From assembly GCF_051251085.1 (NCBI RefSeq), contig NZ_JBPCZH010000002.1:124001-188000 (forward strand): a DNA stretch of 64,000 nt. The letters are read 5' to 3'. This stretch comes from Cernens ardua. Lineage in GTDB: Bacteria > Pseudomonadota > Gammaproteobacteria > Pseudomonadales > Halomonadaceae. A program made the translations under genes and the position numbers. Under the pieces are notes generated by a model, which had not been told where the DNA came from, did not search any database, and saw only the letters and a program-made list of their open reading frames with translations. This document shows, one piece after another, positions 8,357 to 17,732 of this stretch. Position 1 is the stretch's first letter. The number at the start of each line of letters is the position of its first letter.

Positions 8357-8440
8357 TCAGGTTTCTCCGATACGTGCGGCAATACCAAATAAATGTTCGA
8401 TACGTTGTTGTGTAGGCGTATTGGCGATTTCGTTCAACAC
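8357..8440 (-). CDS. Possible tiny gene or gene remnant
   Basis: A minus-strand frame is open from 8497 to the TGA at 8357-8359 (46 codons) in the gap-fructokinase spacer. Its composition looks protein-like (NEIANTPTQQRIEHLFGIAA). A GTG at 8440 with AGGAG five bases upstream would give a 27-residue peptide, and the reading continues upstream to a stop at 8498-8500. It may be the tail of a decayed gene or a small protein. I recognise no family. Confidence 0.25.
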   Translation of the reverse strand: MLNEIANTPTQQRIEHLFGIAARIGET

Positions 8441-8538
8441 ATACTCTCCTGGGTGTATGTGGAGTTGATAACCTGAAGGTTCAGCTTCTCTGAAGTGTTA
8501 GGGTAGCCAGGATTCCAATTTCGTACTAAGGAAGCACC

Positions 8539-9480
8539 ATGTTTTTGATTTGCGGTGAAGCATTATTCGATTTCTTCACAGATGCCGATTCAGATGATTC
8601 TTCATCCCAGTTAGGCTTTCAGGCGGTAGCAGGTGGTTCGCCGTTCAATGTAGCCTTTGGTCTGGCACGACTTCAGCGTAAATCATCCTTCTTCTCCGGG
8701 ATTTCGACTGATTTTCTGGGTGAACGTCTTGTCCGTGTATTGGACCGTGAAGGGGTGGATCGTCGCCATTTGATTCGAGTGAAGAATGCTTCCACACTCG
8801 CGATGGTTCAGCTTTCATCATCCGGCTCACCCAACTATGCCTTTTATTTCAAGGACGGTGCCGACAGCTCAATCGGGCTTACGGACCTTCCGCAACTTGA
8901 ACATAGCACCAAGGCTATTCATGTGGGGTCCTATTCCCTTGTCGTTGAGCCCACCTCGTCAACCCTGATTAAATTGATCGAGCAGCAGGGTGATAATCGC
9001 CTTGTGACATTGGACCCCAATGTACGCCTGAAGATTGAGCCCAGTCTGGAGCTTTGGCGTGAGCGTGTAGACCGTTTCGCACAGCACGCTGATATCATCA
9101 AGGTAAGTGAAGAAGATATGGCCTCACTTTATGATGATGAGGAAGGTTCCTCGCAGGCCGCCAAATGGCTTGAAGGGCGTACCTCACTGGTGATTATCAC
9201 GCGTGGTGAAAATGGCGTCAGCATCTATACCCAAAGCGGAAATGACAAGGTCAAGACCGATCCTGTTGAAGTCGTTGATGCTGTAGGTGCAGGTGATACT
9301 TTCCAGGCCGCCATGCTTTGTTGGCTGGATGAGCATGATCTTGCGGATGCCAGGGCGGTGGCTGAAATGACGCCAGAACAGCTGCGCCGGATGGTTACCT
9401 TTGCCAATACAGCAGCAGGCATTACCTGTACGCGTCGTGGTCCGGACCTTCCCTACCGTCATGAACTTCCCGAAGGGTAA
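8539..9480 (+). CDS. PfkB-family fructokinase
   Basis: A predicted ATP-dependent sugar kinase of 313 residues from the ribokinase/PfkB family, most like fructokinases that form fructose 6-phosphate. The N-terminal ICGEALFDFF and AVAGGSPFNVAFGLARL (residues 31-47) match PfkB signature 1. DAVGAGDTFQAAML near residue 247 is signature 2 with the catalytic Asp and the anion hole. The start has a GGAAG site (taaggaagcaccATG). It lies in the sugar-catabolic region behind gap but has its own spacer and a strong terminator. The exact substrate is not certain. Confidence 0.85.
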   Translation: MFLICGEALFDFFTDADSDDSSSQLGFQAVAGGSPFNVAFGLARLQRKSSFFSGISTDFLGERLVRVLDREGVDRRHLIRVKNASTLAMVQLSSSGSPNYAFYFKDGADSSIGLTDLPQLEHSTKAIHVGSYSLVVEPTSSTLIKLIEQQGDNRLVTLDPNVRLKIEPSLELWRERVDRFAQHADIIKVSEEDMASLYDDEEGSSQAAKWLEGRTSLVIITRGENGVSIYTQSGNDKVKTDPVEVVDAVGAGDTFQAAMLCWLDEHDLADARAVAEMTPEQLRRMVTFANTAAGITCTRRGPDLPYRHELPEG

Positions 9481-9496
9481 TTAGTGAGCTCGCTAT

Positions 9497-9531
9497 AAAA
9501 AACCACCTCCATGAATGAAGGTGGTTTTTTT
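9497..9531. terminator. Bidirectional terminator, fructokinase and kefC
   Basis: The stem AAAAAACCACCT (9497-9508) pairs with AGGTGGTTTTTT (9519-9530). A tracts on the left and T tracts on the right allow termination in both directions, which suits the convergent genes. Confidence 0.9.
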
Positions 9532-9616
9532 GTGAGGGTGGGGGATACTACTTCCTGGAAAGACGACATGAAAGCATTCACCGTTGCCCACGCATTCACT
9601 TTCATTTCTTCCGTTT

Positions 9617-11485
9617 CTACTTTCTCGGTAATTCCCCATCCACATAGGCGTTATCCGCTACAGTGACGTCCTCCACAGGTGGTTTTTGCCACTTGTGATG
9701 CTCGGTATTCTTGCGGTACTCCATATCCCTGCCCATCATATCGGTCAAGCGTTCAGATGTCCGTTTGAATGCAGCTACACGGCCTTTTGTATCGTCTGCC
9801 TCCAGCTGCTCCAGTTCATCCATCATTGAAAGATTATAACGGCGGTACTTGTCTGCACGCTCCTTGGCTTCATAGGGTGGGGTACCCAAGGCTTCCAAGG
9901 CCTGGCGGCCAGTTTTCAATGCACTTTCGAATGTTTCCCTTTCAACATCCTGAATACCCAGTTTACGCAGTTGAATGTAATGATCTACATCACGTGCGCG
10001 TGACACAATGTGAAGATGAGGGAAGTTCGCTTTGGCCAGTTCAGCCAGTGCATAGTTGGTTGTCGCATCATCAATGGCGTTGATTAGCACACTAGCCTTT
10101 GCGGCTCCTGCCGATTCCAGCAGATCCACACGGGTAGCGTCGCCGTAAAAGACCTTGATACCGAAGCGCCTGACCGTATCAATATGGTCAGGGTCATGAT
10201 CCAGAATAACGAGCTGTTCCCCGGCTGCATGTAATAAACGCCCGGCAATCTGACCATAGCGGCCAAAGCCGGCCACTATGACAGTAGGTTGATCGGTATC
10301 CACCGTATCGGGCTGCCTGGGTTGCGTTGAACTGCGTTTGTCCAATCGCCCCAGTACGACCAGCATCAACGGAGTAATGACCATGGAAAGCGCGACGGCC
10401 AGGGTGAGGGATTTCGTCCAGCTTCCATCAATGACATGCGCTGCACTGGCATTGCTAAAGACTACAAAAGCAAATTCACTACCTTGCCCTAATAGAACAG
10501 CAAACCATTTGCGGTGGTTACGGGTAATACCTAATGGCATACCCAATATCCATAACATGATCATTTTAATGACGGTGAAGCCGAGGGTGAGAAGGAGAAC
10601 TCGAATGGGATCAGCCATCAGTGCGCCGAGGTCGATCGACATCCCTACGCCAATGAAGAAAAGGCCCAGAAGGAGCCCTTTGAACGGCTCGATATCGCTT
10701 TCCAATGCATGACGGTATTCGGAACTTGCCAATAATACGCCCGCCAGAAAGGCGCCCATCGACATGGAGAGCCCTACCTGTTCCAGCAATAAACCAAAGC
10801 CGAACACAAGAAACAGGGCTACCGCGCTAAAGATTTCCCTCAGATTCGAACGGGCCACAAAGCGCAGCAAGGGGCGGGATAAATAGCGTCCGATGAAGAT
10901 AACGAGTGCCAATGCACCGATGACTTCAGCAGCCGAAATCAGGACTTCTGTAAAACTGGTTGATCCTCCGCTGCTGGCGAGCAAAGGGATCATGGCTACC
11001 AGAGGAATGGCAGCGATATCCTGCAATAAAAGAATTGCGAAGATACGCTGCCCCATGGGAGTGCTGGTCAAATTGCGTTCTGACATGGCCTGCATACTGA
11101 TTGCGGTGGAGGAGAGTGCCAATGTCAAACCGATGAGTAGAGCGATCTTCCAGTTCAGGCCAAATAGACAGCAAAGACCCATCAGGGGAATACCACAAAG
11201 CACCAGCTGGAAAATACCCCCTCCGAATACTGCTTTTCTCAGTGCCCAAAGTTTACGAGGGTCCAGTTCCAAACCGATGGTGAAAAGCATCAGGAATACG
11301 CCTACTTCTGCCATATTCATGATGGTTTGAGCATTTGTCACAATACGCAGACCCCATGGACCTATCAGGCAGCCGGCAATCAGATAGCCGAGTACTGAGC
11401 CCAATCCCAATCGAATGGCAATGGGGACAATCAGTGAGGCTGCGCCGAGATAGACAAGCGCTTGAAGCAATGCGTGTTCGCTCAT
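9617..11485 (-). CDS. kefC: Glutathione-regulated K+ efflux antiporter
   Basis: A CPA2-family K+/H+ antiporter of the KefB/KefC type in the inner membrane. It is held closed by glutathione and opened by glutathione adducts of electrophiles. The N-terminal part is about 12 membrane segments, including GLGSVLGYLIAGCLIGPWGL and ALSSTAISMQAMSERNL. The C-terminal part is an RCK/TrkA-N nucleotide-binding domain starting VIVAGFGRYGQIAGRLL, with FYGDATRVDLLESAGA. The frame is open ten codons upstream, but the ATG at 11485 overlaps the kefF stop (ATGA) and matches the family N terminus. At 622 residues it is full length. It closely resembles E. coli KefC along its whole length. Confidence 0.94.
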   Translation of the reverse strand: MSEHALLQALVYLGAASLIVPIAIRLGLGSVLGYLIAGCLIGPWGLRIVTNAQTIMNMAEVGVFLMLFTIGLELDPRKLWALRKAVFGGGIFQLVLCGIPLMGLCCLFGLNWKIALLIGLTLALSSTAISMQAMSERNLTSTPMGQRIFAILLLQDIAAIPLVAMIPLLASSGGSTSFTEVLISAAEVIGALALVIFIGRYLSRPLLRFVARSNLREIFSAVALFLVFGFGLLLEQVGLSMSMGAFLAGVLLASSEYRHALESDIEPFKGLLLGLFFIGVGMSIDLGALMADPIRVLLLTLGFTVIKMIMLWILGMPLGITRNHRKWFAVLLGQGSEFAFVVFSNASAAHVIDGSWTKSLTLAVALSMVITPLMLVVLGRLDKRSSTQPRQPDTVDTDQPTVIVAGFGRYGQIAGRLLHAAGEQLVILDHDPDHIDTVRRFGIKVFYGDATRVDLLESAGAAKASVLINAIDDATTNYALAELAKANFPHLHIVSRARDVDHYIQLRKLGIQDVERETFESALKTGRQALEALGTPPYEAKERADKYRRYNLSMMDELEQLEADDTKGRVAAFKRTSERLTDMMGRDMEYRKNTEHHKWQKPPVEDVTVADNAYVDGELPRK

Positions 11486-12009
11486 TGGTTGTTCTCTTTC
11501 CAGTCGATAATACATTTACGGTATCGGGCAACAGCCTCGTCTATTTCGGCATCAGAAATACCGAAGGTGCCCAATTGGGTGTAAGGCGCATGCCAATGCA
11601 TGCCGCAATAAAGAGCTGTCGCCTGAAAGGGCTGGTAAAGTGCGTCTATACCCGGAGTGGTACCGGTATCAAAATGGTCTGATTTTCCACCCGTGGTCAC
11701 CGCCCACATCAGCGTTTTACCCTGCAATGCTGTCCCCCCTTCGCCGTAGGCCCAGCCTTCAGTAAAGACCTGATCTGTCCACTCTCTGACAAGAGAAGGG
11801 CAGCTATACCAGCGCATGGGATATTGAAGGATGACAAGATCCGCCTTTTCCAGCGCGTGTTGTTCGGCATCAACATCAATATCGAAATCCGGATAAAGAT
11901 TGTACAGGGGGCGCACCTCGATATCGTCGATATCACTGATGCCTGCCAACAATCTATTATTGACGATCGAACGAGAGGGGTAAGGGTGACCGTAGACGAT
12001 GAGTATCAT
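11482..12009 (-). CDS. kefF: KefC ancillary quinone oxidoreductase
   Basis: A flavodoxin-fold NAD(P)H:quinone oxidoreductase that binds KefC and is needed for its full activity. The 175-residue protein starts MILIVYGHPYPSRS, as in E. coli KefF. MRWYSCPSLVREWTDQVF and WAVTTGGKSDHF are the FMN and active-site regions. The frame is open 33 bases further upstream, but the ATG at 12009 fits the family length and has AAGG nine bases upstream. Its stop overlaps the kefC start, so the pair forms one transcript. Confidence 0.93.
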   Translation of the reverse strand: MILIVYGHPYPSRSIVNNRLLAGISDIDDIEVRPLYNLYPDFDIDVDAEQHALEKADLVILQYPMRWYSCPSLVREWTDQVFTEGWAYGEGGTALQGKTLMWAVTTGGKSDHFDTGTTPGIDALYQPFQATALYCGMHWHAPYTQLGTFGISDAEIDEAVARYRKCIIDWKENNQ

Positions 12010-12245
12010 GCAGAAACCTTTTGTTTTATGTCTACGCAACACGTCGTGCCCAACAGCTCGGCACTTGGCATGGCGAATATATCGGGGTAGCTTACACCAG
12101 TTTCAACAAAGACGTTACGTAATGTTGTCTTGTGAGTATAGTGTTAGCATATCGGTTTTGTTGAATTGAGTGTCATAGTTGTTCATGGTCGCGCTGTCAC
12201 GGTTCATACCGTGCTGCAGCATTTTCACTGGTATGGGTATTCAGT

Positions 12246-12977
12246 ATGAAAATAGGGTTATTACAGTGCGATGATTTGGCTCCCGCACTCAGGTCTCGTT
12301 ACGGCAATTATCCAGAGTTGTATTCAGATTTGTTGAAGTGTGCTGAAGACGATATAGAGGTGGCGACCTGGCGTATTCATGAGGGTGAAATACCTGCATC
12401 TACGCTTTCGGCAGATGCCTGGTTAATATCGGGTAGTAAAGCGAGTGTGTACGACAATAGCGATTGGATTTCAGCTGTAAGTGAATTTGTACGCCAGCTT
12501 TGGAATGAGCGCCGTCCAGTTATCGGTATTTGCTTCGGACATCAGCTTCTAGCACAGGTATTGGGCGGAACAGTAGAAAAGTGTCATCGAGGCTGGGGGT
12601 TGGGTGTTGCAACGAACTCAGTGGTCCAACCCCAGTCATGGATGGAGCCGCAGCAAGGTTTCCTGCGTTTGGTGGTGAGTCATCAGGACCAGGTGCTGAC
12701 TTTGCCTGCTACGGGGGAAGTACTGGCTGCCAGCGAATTCTGCCCTTATTTCATGGTGCAGTATGGCGATTCCTTCCTGGGCGTACAGGGGCATCCTGAG
12801 TTTTCTACCTTATTGGGGCGTGACTTGTTGGAGGCGCATAAGGAATCCTCGTGTCCGGAACGTGGCCCCCTTTGGGAAGAGTCACTTAATGGGAAAATTG
12901 ATAACCCCACCTTTGCACGTTGGATGATGGATTTCTACCACAATGCGTTAAAGCATGAAGCTGCCGGGGCATCGTAA
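12246..12977 (+). CDS. Class I glutamine amidotransferase
   Basis: A free-standing class I glutamine amidotransferase domain of 243 residues. Family members release ammonia from glutamine or act as gamma-glutamyl hydrolases in polyamine and amine breakdown. The catalytic Cys is in GICFGHQLLAQ (around residue 97) and the His/Glu pair is in VQGHPEFS (around residue 182). It is transcribed divergently from kefF with a 236-bp spacer, and a terminator follows at 13026-13052. No synthase partner lies next to it, so the acceptor is unknown. It resembles GuaA-like amidotransferases annotated only in general terms in many proteobacteria. Confidence 0.85.
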   Translation: MKIGLLQCDDLAPALRSRYGNYPELYSDLLKCAEDDIEVATWRIHEGEIPASTLSADAWLISGSKASVYDNSDWISAVSEFVRQLWNERRPVIGICFGHQLLAQVLGGTVEKCHRGWGLGVATNSVVQPQSWMEPQQGFLRLVVSHQDQVLTLPATGEVLAASEFCPYFMVQYGDSFLGVQGHPEFSTLLGRDLLEAHKESSCPERGPLWEESLNGKIDNPTFARWMMDFYHNALKHEAAGAS

Positions 12978-13025
12978 GCAATTCCTTTTAGCGTACATTG
13001 AAACGATAACACATGGCAAAAGCAC

Positions 13026-13052
13026 AAAAGGCACCTCAAGAGGTGCCTTTTT
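13026..13052 (+). terminator. Terminator of the amidotransferase gene
   Basis: The stem AAAAGGCACCT (13026-13036) pairs with AGGTGCCTTTT (13041-13051) around CAAG and ends in a T run. The A tract on the left may also serve the convergent ABC operon. Confidence 0.88.
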
Positions 13053-13105
13053 CGTTTGTCGCTTTAGATTGATATTTTTACTGTGAATATACAATCTTCA
13101 CAATA

Positions 13106-13936
13106 TTACTGGATGTCAGTACTGTCAGTGTTGTCCGCATTCGTCTTGAAATACTCGTTGACCAATTGCTGATATTTGCCGTTCTGCTTCAATTCGCTTA
13201 GCGCCTGATTGAATTTGTCAGCCAGCGCGTGGTCCCCCGGGCGGAAAGCAATGGCAAATCCATCACCAAAGTATTTTTTCGGCGTGCTGATCATATCGCC
13301 TACCTGCTTGAAGGCACCATGTGTTGCATGGATAAAGGTTTGCTGGCCGATGGGGTAATCAACGAAGGCCATATCGATGCGTCCGGCCTGTAGATCAATA
13401 GTCATATCATCAACGCTACCGTAGCGATTGATGGTGTTATCGCTTCCGTACAGGTCAGTCACATAGTCATCCTGCAAAGTACCACGCTGTACGCCGATAT
13501 GTTGGCCTTTAATGTCCTGTGGAGAAATATTGCCAACCTGTGCATTGGCAGGGACGAACCAGGCGGATGGTTCCACAATGTACGGATTGGAGAACAGGAG
13601 CTGATGCTGACGTTGCGGGGTTACCGTCATTGCAGACATGATGGCATCTGCTTTACGGGAAAGCAGGCTCGGGATCAGGCTATCCCATGATTGAGACGAC
13701 CAGGAACAGGAGAGTTTGGCTTGAGAACATAATGCTTTGCCAAGATCCACATCGAAGCCTTTCAGATTACCGTTGGCATCCTGATATTCGAAGGGAACAT
13801 AGGGGGCATTCAGTATAAAACGAACCTGCTTGGGAATGGCACTATCATTATTCTGACTACAGCCTGCCAGCAGAGAGGCAGCCGCAACAGTAATGGCGAT
13901 TCCCTTGAGAGGGGCGGCACTCAGTGAAATTTTCAT
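13106..13936 (-). CDS. Amino-acid ABC transporter binding lipoprotein
   Basis: The periplasmic solute-binding component of a polar amino acid importer (SBP_bac_3 family), 276 residues. The N terminus is a lipoprotein signal with lipobox LLAGCS (Cys around residue 26), so the protein is probably membrane-anchored. The first mature stretch, KQVRFILNAPYVPFEYQD, followed by GFDVDLGKALC and KADAIMSAMTVTPQRQ, is typical of arginine/lysine/histidine-binding proteins of the ArtI/ArtJ/HisJ group. It is the last gene of a four-gene operon, 55 bp after the artM-like permease gene. Arginine is the likeliest ligand, but specificity is inference. Confidence 0.9.
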   Translation of the reverse strand: MKISLSAAPLKGIAITVAAASLLAGCSQNNDSAIPKQVRFILNAPYVPFEYQDANGNLKGFDVDLGKALCSQAKLSCSWSSQSWDSLIPSLLSRKADAIMSAMTVTPQRQHQLLFSNPYIVEPSAWFVPANAQVGNISPQDIKGQHIGVQRGTLQDDYVTDLYGSDNTINRYGSVDDMTIDLQAGRIDMAFVDYPIGQQTFIHATHGAFKQVGDMISTPKKYFGDGFAIAFRPGDHALADKFNQALSELKQNGKYQQLVNEYFKTNADNTDSTDIQ

Positions 13937-13991
13937 CGTTTATTCCCTTGATACAAGTCGTGTTACTTGAATAGTGTGACCCGAAGGCTTT

Positions 13992-14720
13992 TTATTGCGC
14001 CGGACGAAGGTGTATCAGCATACGCTTTTCCAATTGCCTGAAGGCGGCCTGAATACTGAAGCTTAGTATCATATAGAGCGCTGCTACAAACAGAAACGCT
14101 GGAAAAGGTGCATAAAAACGTGCATAAACATAATAGGCTGCTCCGGTCAGGTCTGTCACGGTGACGGCCATGGCGACCACGGTAGCATGCAGCATGAAGA
14201 TGACTTCATTGCCATAGGCTGGAAGTGCGCGACGAAATGCGCTGGGTAATATGATCCTGCGCAGTTGCGTTAGCCGTGACATCCCGAAGGCGCGTGCTGC
14301 TTCGACTTCTCCTCGTGGGGTAGCCTTGATAGCACCATGGAAGATTTCGGTTGTGTAGGCGGCGGTATTCAGTGCAAACGCTAACCAGCACGAATAAAAA
14401 GGATTGTAGTAGAAGAAACTGAAAATGCTGTTTTTTACGCCCGGTACAAACGTAAATCCGTAATAGGCGATGTAAAGCTGGATGAGTAGGGGGGTAGCCC
14501 GGAATAGATAGGTATAACCAAATACAGGCCATTTGATCCAACGGCACCGGGAACCCCGTAGTATAGAGAGCGGTACTGCAATCACAATACCGGTGACAAG
14601 AGCCAGAAACGTCAGCTGCACGGTAGTGACGAAGCCATGCCAGTACATGTTTAGTGTACTGACAGTGAAGATTTCATTTCCGTTCAGATAATGGGCGATA
14701 TGGGTCAGCAGAGCATCCAT
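13992..14720 (-). CDS. artM: Arginine-type ABC transporter permease (ArtM-like)
   Basis: An inner-membrane permease of the polar amino acid ABC importer (HisM/ArtM group), 242 residues. The EAA loop that contacts the ATPase is visible as GEVEAARAFGMSRLTQLRRI around residue 143. Several hydrophobic segments flank it, with FRATPLLIQLYIAYYG typical of this permease family. The ATG shares one base with the stop of the artQ-like gene (TAATG). It acts as a heterodimer with the ArtQ-like protein. Confidence 0.88.
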   Translation of the reverse strand: MDALLTHIAHYLNGNEIFTVSTLNMYWHGFVTTVQLTFLALVTGIVIAVPLSILRGSRCRWIKWPVFGYTYLFRATPLLIQLYIAYYGFTFVPGVKNSIFSFFYYNPFYSCWLAFALNTAAYTTEIFHGAIKATPRGEVEAARAFGMSRLTQLRRIILPSAFRRALPAYGNEVIFMLHATVVAMAVTVTDLTGAAYYVYARFYAPFPAFLFVAALYMILSFSIQAAFRQLEKRMLIHLRPAQ

Positions 14721-15445
14721 TAGTCACGCTCCTCCAGTACGCCCGCATTGAAGCGTTTTCTTGCCCACGAAAAACCAAGTTCGGAAATGATCGCAATAAT
14801 CAGATAACCGAGTGCTACCGGAATAAAGAAATAAAAGGGGTGGTGCGTGGCACGGGTGGCTTCATTGCCGACAAATACCATATCGCTCAGCCCGATCAGC
14901 GACACCAGCGCGGTCATCTTCAAAAGTACCATCCAGTTATTACTGATGGCGGGGAGTGCGTGTCGCATCATGAGTGGAAAACGGATGCGCATGAATGCCT
15001 TGAAAGGTGACATTCCGAAAGCGAGTGCTGCCTCAAGTTGCCCTTTGTCAACGGCCTGGAAGGCACCACGAAAACTTTCGCCCATATAAGCGCCGACGAT
15101 AAATCCGATGGTAACAACACCAGCAAGAAAGGCATTGAAGTTGATATAGATATTGATACTGCCATTCGTGATGTTGGCGAGTACATTGGTAAAGTCATTA
15201 AGAAGGACTTGACCACCGTAGAAAAGCAGCATCATAAGAACGAGGTCAGGCACACCTCTAATCAATGTGGTGTAAAGGGTCGCCAGCCAGCGTAAAGGTG
15301 CAACTGAGCTTAACTTGGCACTAGCCGTCAGCAACCCTAGAAGCAGGGCAATGATCATCGCCAATAATGCGAGTTCAATGGTGAGTTCGGCCCCTGAAAG
15401 CAATCGCGGCCCATAGCCTTCAAAATCAAGCCAGGAAGGTAGCAT
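14720..15445 (-). CDS. artQ: Arginine-type ABC transporter permease (ArtQ-like)
   Basis: The second permease subunit of the same importer (HisQ/ArtQ group), 241 residues. TLIRGVPDLVLMMLLFYGGQ is the family hallmark near residue 61. The EAA loop LEAALAFGMSPFKAFMRI follows around residue 136. Five hydrophobic segments are expected. It starts 21 bp after the ATPase gene and overlaps the next permease gene by one base, so the operon order is artP-artQ-artM-binding protein. Confidence 0.88.
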   Translation of the reverse strand: MLPSWLDFEGYGPRLLSGAELTIELALLAMIIALLLGLLTASAKLSSVAPLRWLATLYTTLIRGVPDLVLMMLLFYGGQVLLNDFTNVLANITNGSINIYINFNAFLAGVVTIGFIVGAYMGESFRGAFQAVDKGQLEAALAFGMSPFKAFMRIRFPLMMRHALPAISNNWMVLLKMTALVSLIGLSDMVFVGNEATRATHHPFYFFIPVALGYLIIAIISELGFSWARKRFNAGVLEERD

Positions 15446-15466
15446 GTATATCTCCGCAGTAAGCCG

Positions 15467-16237
15467 TTAACGTTTGGGCGTCAAAAACTGACGCAAACGA
15501 TCTGTTTTCGGGGAAAGCAGAAGTTCTTCCGGTGTGCCTGCTTCCTCGATCCGACCCTGATGGAGATAAACCACCTGGCTGGAAACTTCCCGAGCAAATC
15601 CCATCTCATGTGTGACGACGACCATCGTACGCCCCTGGTCTGCCAGCTTTCGCATGACAGAGAGCACATCGCCTACCAGCTCCGGGTCCAGTGCAGAAGT
15701 GGGTTCGTCAAACAACAATACCTCCGGATCCATGGCCAGTGCGCGGGCAATGGCACCGCGCTGTTGTTGTCCGCCGGAGAGCTGGCTTGGGTAATGATTT
15801 TCCCTTTCAGCCAAACCGACCTGCGCGAGCAGTTCGCGTGCTTTTTCAATGGCTTCCTTGCGGGGCAGGCCCAAAACATGGATAGGCGCTTCAATCACGT
15901 TTTCAAGCAGCGTCATGTGTGCCCAGAGATTGAAGTTCTGAAATACCATGGAGAGGCGCGAGCGTATACGCTGAACCTGCCGGTGATCCGCAACGGTTCT
16001 TCCATGCCGTGTATTTTTAAAGCGGATGGGTTCACCATGTACACTGATATCACCTTCGTCGGGAATCTCCAGCAGGTTCATGCATCGAAGAAGCGTACTT
16101 TTGCCGGAACCGGATGAGCCGATCAGGGTAATGACATCGCCTTTGTGTGCGGTCAGGGAAACACCGTCCAGGACGATGTTGTCACCAAAGCTTTTGTGGA
16201 TATCGCTAATAACCAGCGGGGGAGTCGGCTCTGACAT
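15467..16237 (-). CDS. artP: Amino-acid ABC transporter ATPase (ArtP/HisP-like)
   Basis: The ATP-hydrolysing subunit of the importer. Walker A is GSSGSGKST, the Q loop is MVFQNFNLW, the ABC signature is LSGGQQQRGAIARAL, and Walker B is VLLFDEPTSALDP, followed by the switch histidine in VVVTHEMGFA. These match the HisP/ArtP/GlnQ group. The frame can also begin at a GTG at 16249. The ATG at 16237, preceded by GTGGGA, is preferred and gives 256 residues. First gene of the operon. Confidence 0.92.
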   Translation of the reverse strand: MSEPTPPLVISDIHKSFGDNIVLDGVSLTAHKGDVITLIGSSGSGKSTLLRCMNLLEIPDEGDISVHGEPIRFKNTRHGRTVADHRQVQRIRSRLSMVFQNFNLWAHMTLLENVIEAPIHVLGLPRKEAIEKARELLAQVGLAERENHYPSQLSGGQQQRGAIARALAMDPEVLLFDEPTSALDPELVGDVLSVMRKLADQGRTMVVVTHEMGFAREVSSQVVYLHQGRIEEAGTPEELLLSPKTDRLRQFLTPKR

Positions 16238-16439
16238 GGTAAATCCCACTTATAGAGTAACAACGTTGGTCGGGAGGGAGAGTATCCAGGCTACTGAACG
16301 TTGTGTTGATAGATTGCAGATTCAATAAGGCCGAGTATTCTACCAAATCCTTGTACGGCATGCGCTCTGAATCTTTAATTAACCTTTTTTCTTTAATCCT
16401 TATTTCTGAATCATGGCTTCAGAGCCACTCTTCCATAGG

Positions 16440-17732
16440 CTACTCAATATGCCTTTCCTTGAAGTAGTAACACCCTATCAGGCTGAGGACCAACATCCCG
16501 ATCAGATACCAGGCAGGGGAAAGAGGTGCTGCTGTCACATCCAATAGCCATGTGACTATAAACTGTGCGGTGCCACCAAAGATGGCAACGCCGGTCGCAT
16601 AGGTCATCGAGAGCCCTGTTGCCCTGACGCTTCTGGGTAACGAGGTAGCAATCAACAGCATTCCTGCTGTCATGTTGAATCCCAACGCAGCGACAATGAT
16701 CATTCGCAACAATACGGCCCACCCTAATGTGTCAGGGTGTGATAGAAGCGCAAAAGTGGGGTAGGTCAGTAGTAGAGCAACGATGATAGAAGCCATGGTG
16801 ATTCTGCGGTAGTGAGGTATTCTGTCGAGCGTAATACCGGAGATGATGCCGGAAATGATCAACACCACACTTACCCCAAGGCTGATTAGATATGAGGTGG
16901 TAGCGGGGATATCAGTCACTTGCATCATGTAGGTGGGCATATAGAAAATGACGATGTACGTCATCAGCGTAGCCGCCATGATCAGGCCAAGCCCCAGTAT
17001 GAACTCCAACGTGTAATGTCGGAGAAATGTGCTGACAGGATTTTTCCGCTGTTTATCGGTATGTATGGTGGGGAGCGTTTCATCGATCTGCCGCCGAATA
17101 TAAAGCCCCACCGGGATAATGATCAACCCTACAAGAAAAGGAATGCGCCAGCCCCAGGCGTGAAGTGCCTGTACCGAAAGCATGGCTGATAATAATGCGC
17201 CACACAGGCCTCCAAGCAGTGAACTTATGCCTTGACTGGCGACTTGCCATGAGAGGAAAAAACCGCGTTGGTGCTGTCGGGCTGATTCCAGTAACAGCGT
17301 AGTGGAGGCGCCAATTTCGCCTCCGGCAGAGAACCCTTGTATCAGCCGCCCGATCAATATGATGACAGGGGCTGCAATACCTATTTGTGCGTAGGTAGGC
17401 GCCAGGGCAATGGTGGCTGTTCCCACTCCCATCAATACAATGGTGAGGAGCAAAGCAGGCTTCCGCCCGGCACGGTCTGCATAGGCCCCCAACATCATGC
17501 CCCCCAGGGGGCGCATAATGAATCCGACACCGAAAATGCTGACGGCCATCAGCAATGCCCCATACCGACTGATTGAGGGAAAAAACTCCGTGCCAATAAT
17601 CGAGGCAAAAAAGCTGAAGACGGTGAAATCAAAAAGCTCCAGTGCATTGCCGATACTGGCAGAGACTATCAGGCGTTTGGTTGAACAACGAGGCGTTGAG
17701 ACTTCGTCAGGTGAGAAAGAGGGAGTAGACAT
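16440..17732 (-). CDS. MHS-family metabolite:H+ symporter
   Basis: A 430-residue major facilitator with about 12 membrane segments. It belongs to the metabolite:proton symporter family (relatives are ProP, KgtP, ShiA and citrate carriers). The N-terminal SIGNALELFDFTVFSFFA resembles the family opening GNxxEWYDF. The cytoplasmic loop signature is YADRAGRKPALL, and GRLIQGFSAGGEIGASTTLL is the characteristic family stretch. The substrate cannot be assigned from sequence and no adjacent enzyme points to one. It is a single gene in front of the ABC operon, reading the same way. Confidence 0.85.
   Translation of the reverse strand: MSTPSFSPDEVSTPRCSTKRLIVSASIGNALELFDFTVFSFFASIIGTEFFPSISRYGALLMAVSIFGVGFIMRPLGGMMLGAYADRAGRKPALLLTIVLMGVGTATIALAPTYAQIGIAAPVIILIGRLIQGFSAGGEIGASTTLLLESARQHQRGFFLSWQVASQGISSLLGGLCGALLSAMLSVQALHAWGWRIPFLVGLIIIPVGLYIRRQIDETLPTIHTDKQRKNPVSTFLRHYTLEFILGLGLIMAATLMTYIVIFYMPTYMMQVTDIPATTSYLISLGVSVVLIISGIISGITLDRIPHYRRITMASIIVALLLTYPTFALLSHPDTLGWAVLLRMIIVAALGFNMTAGMLLIATSLPRSVRATGLSMTYATGVAIFGGTAQFIVTWLLDVTAAPLSPAWYLIGMLVLSLIGCYYFKERHIE

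Noticed and set aside
8633..8644. A second ops-like GGCGGTAGCA in the fructokinase gene
   Set aside because: It is coding sequence for the conserved PfkB AVAGGS motif.
10338..11330. Frames antisense to kefC
   Set aside because: They mirror the kefC coding sequence and have no own family match.
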